Source of the DNA: Clostridiales bacterium
GTDB taxonomy: Bacteria > Bacillota > Clostridia > Lachnospirales > CAG-274
Assembly (NCBI GenBank): GCA_018371275.1
Contig: JAHALF010000016.1
Location: 1 to 32,773, forward strand
DNA: 32,773 nt
Direction: 5' to 3'
This document shows, piece by piece, positions 26,783-32,455 of this stretch. The position numbers and the translations under genes were made by a program. The notes beneath the pieces were generated by a model. That model was given only the letters and a program-made list of their open reading frames with translations, was not told the DNA's origin and did not search any database. Numbering within the stretch: the first letter of the stretch is position 1; every line of letters starts with the position of its first letter.

Positions 26783-27134
26783 GGGGATGCAATGGTTTCG
26801 ACGGGGGTTTTGAAAATAGAAATAGCCATTCGTAGTGAAATCTACGTTAAAATTTCAAAACTTTTTAAAATTAAACGACAAAGATAATTTTGCGTTTGCA
26901 GCTTAGTTAAAAGCTGCCACTAGCCTTTAGTATCTCACTGCTAAAGTGACTAGTGTAGAACAGGTGAGGAACTTTGTTTTATAAGCTTTGCTAAAACAAA
27001 AGAATTTATGAAGCTACCCAATATAATAACTTGTTAGTTAGTAATTATTTTGGGGAATTTATTTTAACTAACTGTAATGGGAGAAGTTTTTATCGACAGG
27101 CTTTCGGACAGGAGTTCGATTCTCCTCATCTCCA
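26783..27134 (+). ncRNA. ssrA: tmRNA (transfer-messenger RNA)
   Basis: Rescues stalled ribosomes and tags the incomplete protein. The 5' end begins GGGGATGCAATGGTTTCGAC, and the 3' end has the T arm AGGAG-TTCGATT-CTCCT followed by CATCTCC. The terminal seven bases of both ends pair (one G-U). The internal tag frame at 26874-26906 reads AAC GAC AAA GAT AAT and onward, giving NDKDNFAFAA then TAG; the resume codon directly before is uncertain. After the discriminator A at 27134 the sequence is TCA rather than CCA, so the CCA end is not encoded. The 3' end is the apparent attachment site of the element to the right. Confidence 0.95.
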
Positions 27135-27166
27135 TCATATAAAAATTTAATACTTTAAAACCTTTT

Positions 27167-27192
27167 AAAGCCTTGATTTTTCAAGGTTTTTT
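27167..27192 (+). terminator. Terminator after ssrA
   Basis: CCTTGA (27171-27176) and TCAAGG (27181-27186) form a stem extended by A-T pairs, with a TTTT loop and a six-T tail. Confidence 0.75.
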
Positions 27193-27219
27193 ATTTTGTA
27201 ATAACATAAACAAAAATAA

Positions 27220-27278
27220 AAAAAGATAAATTCGGGGTAAACTAGGGGTAAACTTTTTATTATTAAAAAGATAAATTC
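27220..27278. repeat. Direct repeats beside the integrase and att end
   Basis: GGGGTAAAC occurs at 27234-27242 and 27245-27253, an 11-bp period. The 14-mer AAAAAGATAAATTC occurs at 27220-27233 and 27265-27278, flanking the first pair. The second 14-mer falls in the last codons of the integrase. Their location between the attachment site and int suggests integrase arm-binding sites. Confidence 0.6.
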
Positions 27279-28336
27279 TGAATAGCTTTTTTCTTTTGTT
27301 CATCTGAAATATGTGTGTAGATATTTGCAGTCATTTTTATATCACTATGCCCCATTAATACACTTGCTGTTTTTATATCTACACCTTGCTCTGCTAACAT
27401 AGTACAAAATGTGTGTCTTAAATCGTGAAATTTACAATCAACAATTCTTTTTAACATTTTTAATACATTATCTGGTTTATAATACCTACAAGTGTTAGTA
27501 GCAAAAAGAGGTAAGCTATTACTAAATTTTATACCTAAGTTTTTATATTTTTTCTTTTCATTTTGTATATGTAAGTTTAATATTTCTATTAAATTATTAT
27601 GTAATGGTACTTTTCTTATACTTGAAGCTGTTTTTGTTTCATCTATTATAAATTCACAGCCATTACCACGATTCATATATCTTAAAGACTTATTTACATT
27701 TACTGTATTTTCTTTAAAATCTATGTCTTTATGTGTTAGTGCTAAAACTTCTCCTATTCTTAATCCAGTATACATAGCAAATATAAATATTGTTTTATTA
27801 CTATATATAATTTTTTCTCTTTCACTTATAGTTAATGCTCTAGATTGCCTTACTGGTTTAGCTGTTTCTAGTTTAATATTTTTTTGTGGATTTTTAGAAA
27901 TAAAGTCAGCATTTATACAATATTCAAAAAATGAATTTAATAATTCTTTTAATCTTTTTGCTGTGTTTAAAGATTCTATACTATTATAGAATTTTTGTAA
28001 GTGTAAATGCTTTATTTCTTCGAGTTTTAAGTTATTTAATAATGACGGCTTTATATGTGTTTTATAAAGACTTATATATCTTTGATAGCTAGATGGTTTT
28101 AGTCTAGGTTTTCTTACATTATCTATATACTCGGTAATTAATGTACCCAATGTAGATTTACTATTTAATGACACAATATCATTTTTTCTAAATGCTAAAG
28201 CCTTTGCTTTACACTCTTTCATTGTTTTTGCTGTTATTTGTTTATACTTAACTGTTCCATCGGCATTTCTTCCAATAGGTATTTTCTCCTTATAATAAGT
28301 TATACCCTTAATTGTTACTTTTGTAATAATAATCAC
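27263..28336 (-). CDS. int: Tyrosine site-specific integrase
   Basis: Catalyses integration and excision at the tmRNA gene. The protein (up to 357 residues) has an N-terminal arm-binding domain (about 1-55), an SAM-like core-binding domain (about 60-160) and a catalytic domain. Catalytic residues are R193 (GLRIGE), H304 and R307 (HDLRHTF), H330 (MGHSD) and the nucleophile Y340 (ANIYTH). The start is unclear. The GTG at 28336 overlaps the ribosome binding site AAAGGAG. The codon at the normal distance is ATT (28327-28325), so initiation is probably non-canonical. The gene is oriented toward the attachment site. Confidence 0.92.
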   Translation of the reverse strand: MIIITKVTIKGITYYKEKIPIGRNADGTVKYKQITAKTMKECKAKALAFRKNDIVSLNSKSTLGTLITEYIDNVRKPRLKPSSYQRYISLYKTHIKPSLLNNLKLEEIKHLHLQKFYNSIESLNTAKRLKELLNSFFEYCINADFISKNPQKNIKLETAKPVRQSRALTISEREKIIYSNKTIFIFAMYTGLRIGEVLALTHKDIDFKENTVNVNKSLRYMNRGNGCEFIIDETKTASSIRKVPLHNNLIEILNLHIQNEKKKYKNLGIKFSNSLPLFATNTCRYYKPDNVLKMLKRIVDCKFHDLRHTFCTMLAEQGVDIKTASVLMGHSDIKMTANIYTHISDEQKKKAIQNLSF

Positions 28337-28351
28337 TCCTTTAATTTTATA

Positions 28352-28381
28352 TAGACAAAATATAACAATTTGTGTTATAAT
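28352..28381 (+). promoter_or_regulatory. Promoter of the type I toxin mRNA
   Basis: TAGACA (28352-28357) and TATAAT (28376-28381), spacer 18 bp. The transcription start is expected near 28388, giving a leader of about 57 nt before the toxin ATG. Confidence 0.6.
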
Positions 28382-28411
28382 GCAAAAGATTAATACTAAA
28401 TATAAGTGGTT

Positions 28412-28443
28412 AGCTTTACCCCTAAATGAAAGGGGGTGAAGCT
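28412..28443 (+). promoter_or_regulatory. SD-sequestering hairpin in toxin leader
   Basis: AGCTTTACCCCT (28412-28423) pairs with AGGGG, one bulged G, then TGAAGCT (28431-28443) around a 7-nt loop. The right arm contains the whole Shine-Dalgarno sequence of the toxin gene, so the mRNA should be translated poorly unless remodelled or processed. Confidence 0.75.
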
Positions 28444-28444
28444 T

Positions 28445-28519
28445 ATGTCAGATTATGAAATTATTATGATTGTATTAACAGTCATATCAATTATGATTAA
28501 TTTGAGCAATAAAAAATAA
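28445..28519 (+). CDS. Small hydrophobic peptide, type I toxin candidate
   Basis: A 24-residue peptide starting MSDYEIIMIVLTVISIM and ending in NLSNKK: a short acidic head, one membrane-spanning stretch and a basic tail. The YE-x-x-M start followed by a hydrophobic helix resembles the holin-like type I toxins of Firmicutes (TxpA, BsrG group), though it is shorter than those I know. The ribosome binding site GGGGGTG lies six bases upstream but is buried in a hairpin. An antisense RNA overlaps the 3' part. It would act by inserting into the cell membrane if expressed. Toxicity is inferred, not shown. Confidence 0.7.
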   Translation: MSDYEIIMIVLTVISIMINLSNKK

Positions 28520-28546
28520 AACCACTTATACTGCAATATAAGTGGT
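28506..28546 (-). terminator. Terminator of the antisense antitoxin RNA
   Basis: ACCACTTATA (28521-28530) and TATAAGTGGT (28537-28546) form a perfect 10-bp stem with a 6-nt loop. Read on the minus strand it is followed by TTTTATTTTTTATT, an ideal U tract. The tract overlaps the last toxin codons. Confidence 0.85.
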
Positions 28547-28641
28547 CAAACTTTAATATATCAAATTGTTAAAGCTAACCACTAAAGTATTAATCAAAGG
28601 TTACTGTTGACACCAGTAACCTTTTTTTAGTGGTTAATTAT
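28510..28641 (-). ncRNA. Antisense RNA, candidate type I antitoxin
   Basis: Predicted minus-strand RNA of about 130 nt, starting near 28641 below a consensus promoter and ending at the terminator at 28506-28546. It is complementary to the last codons and whole 3' region of the toxin mRNA, the convergent overlap seen in txpA/RatA and bsrG/SR4. Because of the 14-bp repeat it also contains a copy of the toxin 5' leader sequence, so it could displace the mRNA's own 5'-3' pairing as well as recruit RNase III. The ends are estimated from promoter and terminator positions. Confidence 0.7.
28596..28628 (+). terminator. Terminator of the toxin mRNA
   Basis: AAAGGTTACTG (28596-28606) and CAGTAACCTTT (28614-28624) form a perfect 11-bp stem with a 7-nt loop. 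A seven-T run (28622-28628) follows the stem. AACCACT (28577-28583) and AGTGGTT (28629-28635) can extend the stem outward. Confidence 0.9.
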
Positions 28642-28647
28642 ATTATT

Positions 28648-28676
28648 ATTATAAACTTAAAATATTATACTGTCAA
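28648..28676 (-). promoter_or_regulatory. Promoter of the antisense RNA
   Basis: On the minus strand TTGACA (complement of 28671-28676) and TATAAT (complement of 28648-28653) match consensus perfectly at 17-bp spacing. No gene start lies downstream on this strand before the integrase, which supports an untranslated RNA product. Confidence 0.85.
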
Positions 28677-28682
28677 TGTTTA

Positions 28683-29465
28683 TTATAATACTAAACCACA
28701 AACTTTAAAATTAAGATTTTCATCAATTTTGATAGGTTCATATTTTTTATTTAAAGATACAAGGTATACACCATCTTCTTGTACAGAGTATTTTTTTATA
28801 TATGATTCATCATCATAGATAAAAATACCTATTTGTCCATTATCAACCGCTGGTTGACTTTTTATAAAAATTATATCTCCATCATAATAACTAGGTTCCA
28901 TACTATCACCACGAACATATAAAGCAAAATCTGCTTTTCTTGCTTGTGGTGCTATTGTTAAATCTATTTTTCTAATTTCATAAGGTACATCATCTGTTAT
29001 AAGCATACCAGTACCAGCACTTGCAGGAATTTCATATAACTGTATGTCTTTAATATCTAACCTTGTTACACATAATTCTTCTGAAACATTATCTATTGTA
29101 TATTTTTCTATTTGTGTTAGCTCATCAACTCGTTTTTTTGCTTCATTTTTACCTAAAATATTTAGTTTATTGAATTTAATTAATAAATCTTTTTCATCAT
29201 TAGTTATTTGATTGTTATTTATAAAGTTGTTATTTTTTAAATTTGATGAATTATCAATACCATCTATTAAGTATGAAGTAGTTGTATTTAGTATTTCTGC
29301 GAGTTCTTTAACTTTACTTTGAGTTATATCTGTTTTACCACTTTCTATTTTAGCAATACTAGAGCGAGAAGTATACCCTAATTGTGTAGCCAATTCATCT
29401 TGTGTTATGCCTTTTTTTTCTCTTAAAATCCTAATTCTTTCATAAATACTTGAAATATTAATCAC
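28683..29465 (-). CDS. S24-family phage repressor (cI/LexA-like)
   Basis: Maintains lysogeny and is likely inactivated in the SOS response. The N-terminal helix-turn-helix (about 8-68, with TQDELATQLGYTSRSSIAKI) is joined by a linker to a LexA-type self-cleaving domain. The cleavage bond is probably A150-G151 (SAGTG), with catalytic S188 (GDSMEP) and K224 (YIKKY). The frame opens with GTG at 29465, but that codon is part of the extended ribosome binding site AAGGAGGTG. The codon at usual distance is ATT (29456-29454), which would give SSIYERIRIL after the initiator. It is divergent from the Cro-like gene. Confidence 0.9.
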   Translation of the reverse strand: MINISSIYERIRILREKKGITQDELATQLGYTSRSSIAKIESGKTDITQSKVKELAEILNTTTSYLIDGIDNSSNLKNNNFINNNQITNDEKDLLIKFNKLNILGKNEAKKRVDELTQIEKYTIDNVSEELCVTRLDIKDIQLYEIPASAGTGMLITDDVPYEIRKIDLTIAPQARKADFALYVRGDSMEPSYYDGDIIFIKSQPAVDNGQIGIFIYDDESYIKKYSVQEDGVYLVSLNKKYEPIKIDENLNFKVCGLVL

Positions 29466-29492
29466 CTCCTTTTTACATTAAACTTTAATATA

Positions 29493-29521
29493 AATATATC
29501 ATTTTGTTTATTAAAAGTCAA
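29493..29521 (-). promoter_or_regulatory. Repressor promoter
   Basis: Minus-strand TTGACT (complement of 29516-29521) and TATATT (complement of 29493-29498), spacer 17 bp. A TCAACA operator half site overlaps the -35 box. Confidence 0.75.
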
Positions 29522-29545
29522 CAAAAAAATAATTTTTTTTAAAAA

Positions 29546-29566
29546 CTGTTGACAAAAATTCAACAG
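29546..29566. promoter_or_regulatory. Probable phage operator
   Basis: CTGTTGA and TCAACAG form a perfect inverted repeat with a 7-bp spacer that covers the -35 box of the Cro promoter. Further TCAACA half sites lie at 29518-29523 and 29595-29600. This arrangement fits binding by the repressor and the Cro-like protein. Confidence 0.65.
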
Positions 29567-29577
29567 AGTGTTATATT
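29549..29577 (+). promoter_or_regulatory. Cro-side early promoter
   Basis: TTGACA (29549-29554) and TATATT (29572-29577), spacer 17 bp, about 43 bp upstream of the Cro-like start. Confidence 0.8.
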
Positions 29578-29620
29578 TAATGTGTGAAAAAAAATCAACA
29601 AGAAATAAGGAGGTAATTAA

Positions 29621-29863
29621 ATGACGAATACATTAAAATTAAAAGCTTTATTAATAGAAATGGGTTATACTCAAGAAAAATTAGCTTCAAAATTAGGTAT
29701 TTCTGCATATTCATTGCATAAGAAGATAAACAATAAAGTAGAATTTAAAGTTAGTGAAATACAAAAAATATCTAGTTTATTGGGTATATCAGATAAGGAT
29801 AAATATTTTTTTTATGATTGTGTTGAAAATACTTCAACAAATATTTTAGTTAATGTACATTGA
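29621..29863 (+). CDS. Cro-like helix-turn-helix regulator
   Basis: An 80-residue DNA-binding protein with an XRE-type helix-turn-helix in residues 8-58 (YTQEKLASKLGISAYSLHKKINNK). It is divergent from the S24 repressor and preceded by AAGGAGGTAATT. Position and size match a Cro-type early regulator of a temperate phage, which would compete with the repressor at the shared operators. The C-terminus beyond residue 65 has no recognisable domain. Confidence 0.85.
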   Translation: MTNTLKLKALLIEMGYTQEKLASKLGISAYSLHKKINNKVEFKVSEIQKISSLLGISDKDKYFFYDCVENTSTNILVNVH

Positions 29864-29885
29864 GAATTAAATATTATGGGAATAG

Positions 29886-29908
29886 GAAAAACCACCCATA
29901 AGGGTGGT
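29886..29908 (-). terminator. Terminator of the DUF4236 gene
   Basis: ACCACCC (29891-29897) and GGGTGGT (29902-29908) pair around a 4-nt loop. On the minus strand the stem is followed by TTTTC, so it ends the leftward gene at 29929. Confidence 0.75.
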
Positions 29909-29928
29909 AGATGTTGGAATTAGTTTTA

Positions 29929-30867
29929 TTAAGGGTTACAAACTGCACACAGGTCTGTATACCCAGCAGAAATAGCACTATCTTTACTATCAAATTGAGC
30001 TATATTTTCTGGTAATAATTTTTTGGTATGTCTACAATCTGACCTATGTAATTTACCATTACTTTTATTACCTACATATAAAGTTTTAATATCAACATTA
30101 TTTGTAGTAAGTTCTTTATTGTTTTTAGTAGTAGGTTGAGTTTGTTTTTCTGTAATTATTTCTTTAGTAGTAGGTTGGATAGTGGTTTCTACAGCAGTAG
30201 TTTGTTGGGTTGTAGTTTCTATAATGGTAGTTTGTTGGATAGTAGCTTGTGTAGTAACTACTTCTTTAGGGATAGTTTCTGTTACAGATGTTGCAGTTTC
30301 AATAGTTACCTCTTCACTTGTTATGTTAGATGTTTCAATATTAGATGCAATAGTAGAAATTTCAGAAGTACTTTCAGAAACAGCTTCAGTTGTATTTTCT
30401 GTGCTAGAAGTTGAACTATCCTTATTTAGAGTTATAACAGGTGTAGTTTCATTTGGATTTGGAGGTTCAGAGGCTGTAAGACCTATTAAAAATAAGTTTA
30501 AAATCCAACTTAAAGCTATAAAAATAATTTTATTAGATTTTTTCAATCTAGACTTTTTCAAGAGTATAGTTACTACTATTGCTGGAACAAGTGGCAATAA
30601 TAAAAGAGATAAAATACATAATAAAATTATTTTTACGATACTTTTATTTGGTGGTTTTGCGTTACTAGAATTATTTTTATTAGGATTATGTTCTTTAACA
30701 TATGATATACCAGTATTTGGTATATTAGCTGTATGCCGAATATTTCCCTTTGCAGTTTTAGTAATTCTGTAACCTTTAACACCATAACTATAACCAACAC
30801 CATTTTTACTTAGGTTTATACGAAAGTTTTTACCTATTTGTATACTTTTGTTAAATTTAAGACCCAT
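29929..30867 (-). CDS. DUF4236 membrane protein with Thr-rich stalk
   Basis: A 312-residue modular protein. Residues 1-58 form a DUF4236 domain (MGLKFNKSIQIGKNFRINLS). Two hydrophobic segments follow at about 78-105 and 118-135. Next is a long low-complexity stalk rich in Thr, Ser and Glu (about 140-255). The C-terminal domain starts YVGNKSNGKLHRSDCRHTKK and ends LCAVCNP, an Ada-like Cys/His metal-binding pattern seen at the ends of various secreted or DNA-processing proteins. It is transcribed against the early genes inside the lysogeny region, as phage cargo (moron) genes often are. Function unknown. The ribosome binding site is AGAGGAGA. Confidence 0.75.
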   Translation of the reverse strand: MGLKFNKSIQIGKNFRINLSKNGVGYSYGVKGYRITKTAKGNIRHTANIPNTGISYVKEHNPNKNNSSNAKPPNKSIVKIILLCILSLLLLPLVPAIVVTILLKKSRLKKSNKIIFIALSWILNLFLIGLTASEPPNPNETTPVITLNKDSSTSSTENTTEAVSESTSEISTIASNIETSNITSEEVTIETATSVTETIPKEVVTTQATIQQTTIIETTTQQTTAVETTIQPTTKEIITEKQTQPTTKNNKELTTNNVDIKTLYVGNKSNGKLHRSDCRHTKKLLPENIAQFDSKDSAISAGYTDLCAVCNP

Positions 30868-30999
30868 ATATATTCTCCTCTTCTTATATACTCTTATATT
30901 TTAAAGTATATAGTTTTAAAATATAGCTATTAAAATTATATATTAAAAGGCAAAATTTTACAATAATATTTTAAAATTAATTATAAAGGAGTGATTAAA

Positions 31000-31110
31000 A
31001 TGTTAGAATTAAAAACAAAAGTACCAAAAGAAATAGAAAGAGATTTAGCAAATCGAGTTCAAGAAACAATAAGTATGTCAGAATATTTTATTAAGGAGAG
31101 GACGAGATAA
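31000..31110 (+). CDS. Small 36-residue protein
   Basis: A short frame starting MLELKTKVPKEIERDLANRV and ending IKERTR behind an excellent AAAGGAGTGATT site. Its stop overlaps the next start by one base (TAATG), which supports expression and translational coupling. The charged helical composition suggests a small regulatory or antitoxin-like peptide, but there is no recognisable family. Confidence 0.65.
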   Translation: MLELKTKVPKEIERDLANRVQETISMSEYFIKERTR

Positions 31111-31364
31111 TGACAAAAGTAAAAGAGCCCTATTTAAAAATATATTCTTTAGCAGAGTATTCTAAAATACAAGGTAAATCTAAAGAAACAATATTAAAAC
31201 TTGCTGATGAAGGTTTAGTAAGGCATATAAAAAATGATGATATAGGTGGACATAGTTATATAGTAGAATTACTACCAACAGATATAAAAGAGATTATTGA
31301 TAAAATAGAAAATTTAGAAAATATAGTACAAGCAATTAGTAAACACTTTGGTGTAAAAATATAA
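31110..31364 (+). CDS. MerR/excisionase-like DNA-binding protein
   Basis: An 84-residue protein whose first half (YSLAEYSKIQGKSKETILKL, then ADEGLVRHIKND) has the winged-helix pattern of the excisionase/MerR superfamily. The second half (IKEIIDKIENLENIVQAISK) is a probable short coiled coil for dimerisation. It starts on the last base of the preceding stop codon, after AAGGAGAG. It could be the excisionase partner of the integrase or another early regulator. Confidence 0.65.
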   Translation: MTKVKEPYLKIYSLAEYSKIQGKSKETILKLADEGLVRHIKNDDIGGHSYIVELLPTDIKEIIDKIENLENIVQAISKHFGVKI

Positions 31365-31443
31365 GAAGTCCTTATAAAAATGATGTAAAGTATTTTTACT
31401 AGGTAGTTAAGTTTGGGTGGGGGTTCAATTCCCCCCACTTCCA
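31364..31443 (+). other. tRNA-like 3' half (T arm and acceptor), probably degenerate
   Basis: GGGGG-TTCAATT-CCCCC (31419-31435) is a perfect tRNA T arm, followed by CACTTCC and A as acceptor strand and discriminator. A candidate 5' acceptor AGAAGTC at 31364 pairs at five of seven positions. No proper D arm or anticodon arm is visible between them. It looks like a remnant tRNA end or a tRNA-like structure within the element. Confidence 0.45.
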
Positions 31444-31466
31444 TAAATAAAAAGGGGTGATTAAAT

Positions 31467-31667
31467 TTGAAAATAGATAACAAGAAGTTATTAATAATAA
31501 TGACTATTAGATGTATAAGTATAAAAAAATTGGCTGAAAAAAGTGGTGTATCAAAGGGTACAATATCAGCAGTTAAAGCTGGTAAGTCCTGTAGTTATTT
31601 AACAATAGGTAAATTAGCAAAAGCATTAGACATACCTGTACAAGAGTTAATTGAGGATTGTAGGTGA
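31467..31667 (+). CDS. XRE-family helix-turn-helix protein
   Basis: A 66-residue single helix-turn-helix domain (ISIKKLAEKSGVSKGTISAV), similar in size to minimal Cro-like regulators. Translation starts at TTG 31467 after AAAGGGGTGATT; no ATG fits. Its stop overlaps the ribosome binding site region of the next gene. Probably an early-region regulator; its target is unknown. Confidence 0.78.
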   Translation: MKIDNKKLLIIMTIRCISIKKLAEKSGVSKGTISAVKAGKSCSYLTIGKLAKALDIPVQELIEDCR

Positions 31668-31672
31668 TAAAT

Positions 31673-31858
31673 ATGTATAAAACTTATTTAGTTAGATTAG
31701 TCAAAGGTGTAGAAACATACTTATTAGCAAGAAATAATAAGGAAGCTATGAAATTGACAGGAAGAGCAACAAAGTGGTATGGAGATGTTTTAAAGGTTAT
31801 AGACAATAATGGTAGTGAGGTTATAAATAATGAAAAAATTTTTACAAAAAATATATGA
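31673..31858 (+). CDS. Small phage protein, unknown
   Basis: A 61-residue protein starting MYKTYLVRLVKGVETYLLAR. I use ATG 31673, six bases after AGGTG, rather than the GTG nine bases upstream that is part of that site. Composition suggests a compact alpha/beta protein (NNKEAMKLTGRATKWYGDVLKV). I do not recognise a family. It overlaps the following small membrane gene by 29 bp. Confidence 0.6.
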   Translation: MYKTYLVRLVKGVETYLLARNNKEAMKLTGRATKWYGDVLKVIDNNGSEVINNEKIFTKNI

Positions 31859-31973
31859 TATAGAACTTAAGATGCGTGAAGTATTAGGAATTAGATTTAC
31901 ATATTTATTGATAGTTTTATCAATTATAGGTTGTTATTTTTTTAGGCTTTTTTATAGAAAAATTATATTTTAA
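31830..31973 (+). CDS. Small single-helix membrane protein
   Basis: A 47-residue peptide beginning MKKFLQKIYDIELKMREVLG. It has one strongly hydrophobic segment (about 23-38, TYLLIVLSIIGCYFF) followed by a basic tail (RLFYRKIIF). It overlaps the previous gene in another frame and is preceded by GTGAGG. The next gene follows 12 bp later. Function unknown; membrane insertion is likely. Confidence 0.5.
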   Translation: MKKFLQKIYDIELKMREVLGIRFTYLLIVLSIIGCYFFRLFYRKIIF

Positions 31974-31985
31974 GGAGAAGTAAAA

Positions 31986-32213
31986 ATGAATTTTAAAGAA
32001 GAATTAAAAAAAGAAGTATTGAGACAATTAGAAAAAACTATAACTGGTGTACCTATAAGTCTAAGTGAGGAAGTAATAAGAACGAACAAGTTAATTTTAG
32101 GAGCTTTGGATGAATTTGATGAAAAAGAACTGTTAAATTATTTTTCAAGAATTTTTATTGAAACTGTCCTTGAAACTATGTTGCTTGAATGTTCAAAGGA
32201 AGAAACAATATGA
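31986..32213 (+). CDS. Hypothetical protein
   Basis: A 75-residue, acidic, helical protein (MNFKEELKKEVLRQLEKTIT start) with a good AAGGAGAAGT site. No motif is recognised. Its position in the rightward run of small genes indicates an early phage gene. The region from 32214 to 32269 holds only the leader of the next gene. Confidence 0.6.
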   Translation: MNFKEELKKEVLRQLEKTITGVPISLSEEVIRTNKLILGALDEFDEKELLNYFSRIFIETVLETMLLECSKEETI

Positions 32214-32269
32214 GAACATATTGAATGAAAGCAGCAACAATTATATTTTAAAGAAGTAGGAGGGTAATT

Positions 32270-32455
32270 ATGAAAATATCATTAAGAGCAGCAAGAGTGA
32301 ATGCTAATTTAACACAACAAGAAGTTGCGGATAAAATAGGAGTTAGTAAGTATACTATAATTAATTGGGAAAATGGTGTAACGAAACCTAAGAAACATAT
32401 ACTTATAGCTTTATCATCTATTTATGGAATAGATATTGATAATTTGAAAGGATAA
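32270..32455 (+). CDS. XRE-family helix-turn-helix regulator
   Basis: A 61-residue Cro/CI-type DNA-binding domain (LRAARVNANLTQQEVADKIG, then VSKYTIINWENGVTKP), complete as a stand-alone regulator. The ribosome binding site is GTAGGAGGGT. It is the third small helix-turn-helix protein on this strand within 3 kb, which suggests layered control of the early region. Confidence 0.82.
   Translation: MKISLRAARVNANLTQQEVADKIGVSKYTIINWENGVTKPKKHILIALSSIYGIDIDNLKG

Larger units (their letters stand above)
28405..28583. repeat. 14-bp inverted repeat joining toxin mRNA ends
   Basis: AGTGGTTAGCTTTA (28405-28418) is the exact complement of TAAAGCTAACCACT (28570-28583). In the toxin mRNA these would pair the 5' leader with the 3' untranslated region, and the 5' copy overlaps the left arm of the hairpin that hides the ribosome binding site. 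The AGTGGT/ACCACT core recurs at 28521-28526, 28541-28546 and 28629-28634. Confidence 0.85.

Noticed and set aside
28630..28818. Plus-strand frame at the end of the repressor gene
   Set aside because: It covers the antisense promoter and repressor 3' end on the opposite strand, lacks a ribosome binding site and has no recognisable content.
30136..30772. Long plus-strand frames opposite the Thr-rich protein
   Set aside because: They mirror the low-complexity ACT/GTT codons of the minus-strand stalk and have no ribosome binding site; the minus gene has a strong site and recognisable domains.
31256..31483. Minus-strand frame with the peptide MEVGGIEPPPK
   Set aside because: It is antisense to the tRNA-like T arm; this peptide is a well-known artefact of translating the reverse strand of tRNA sequences. 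No ribosome binding site fits.
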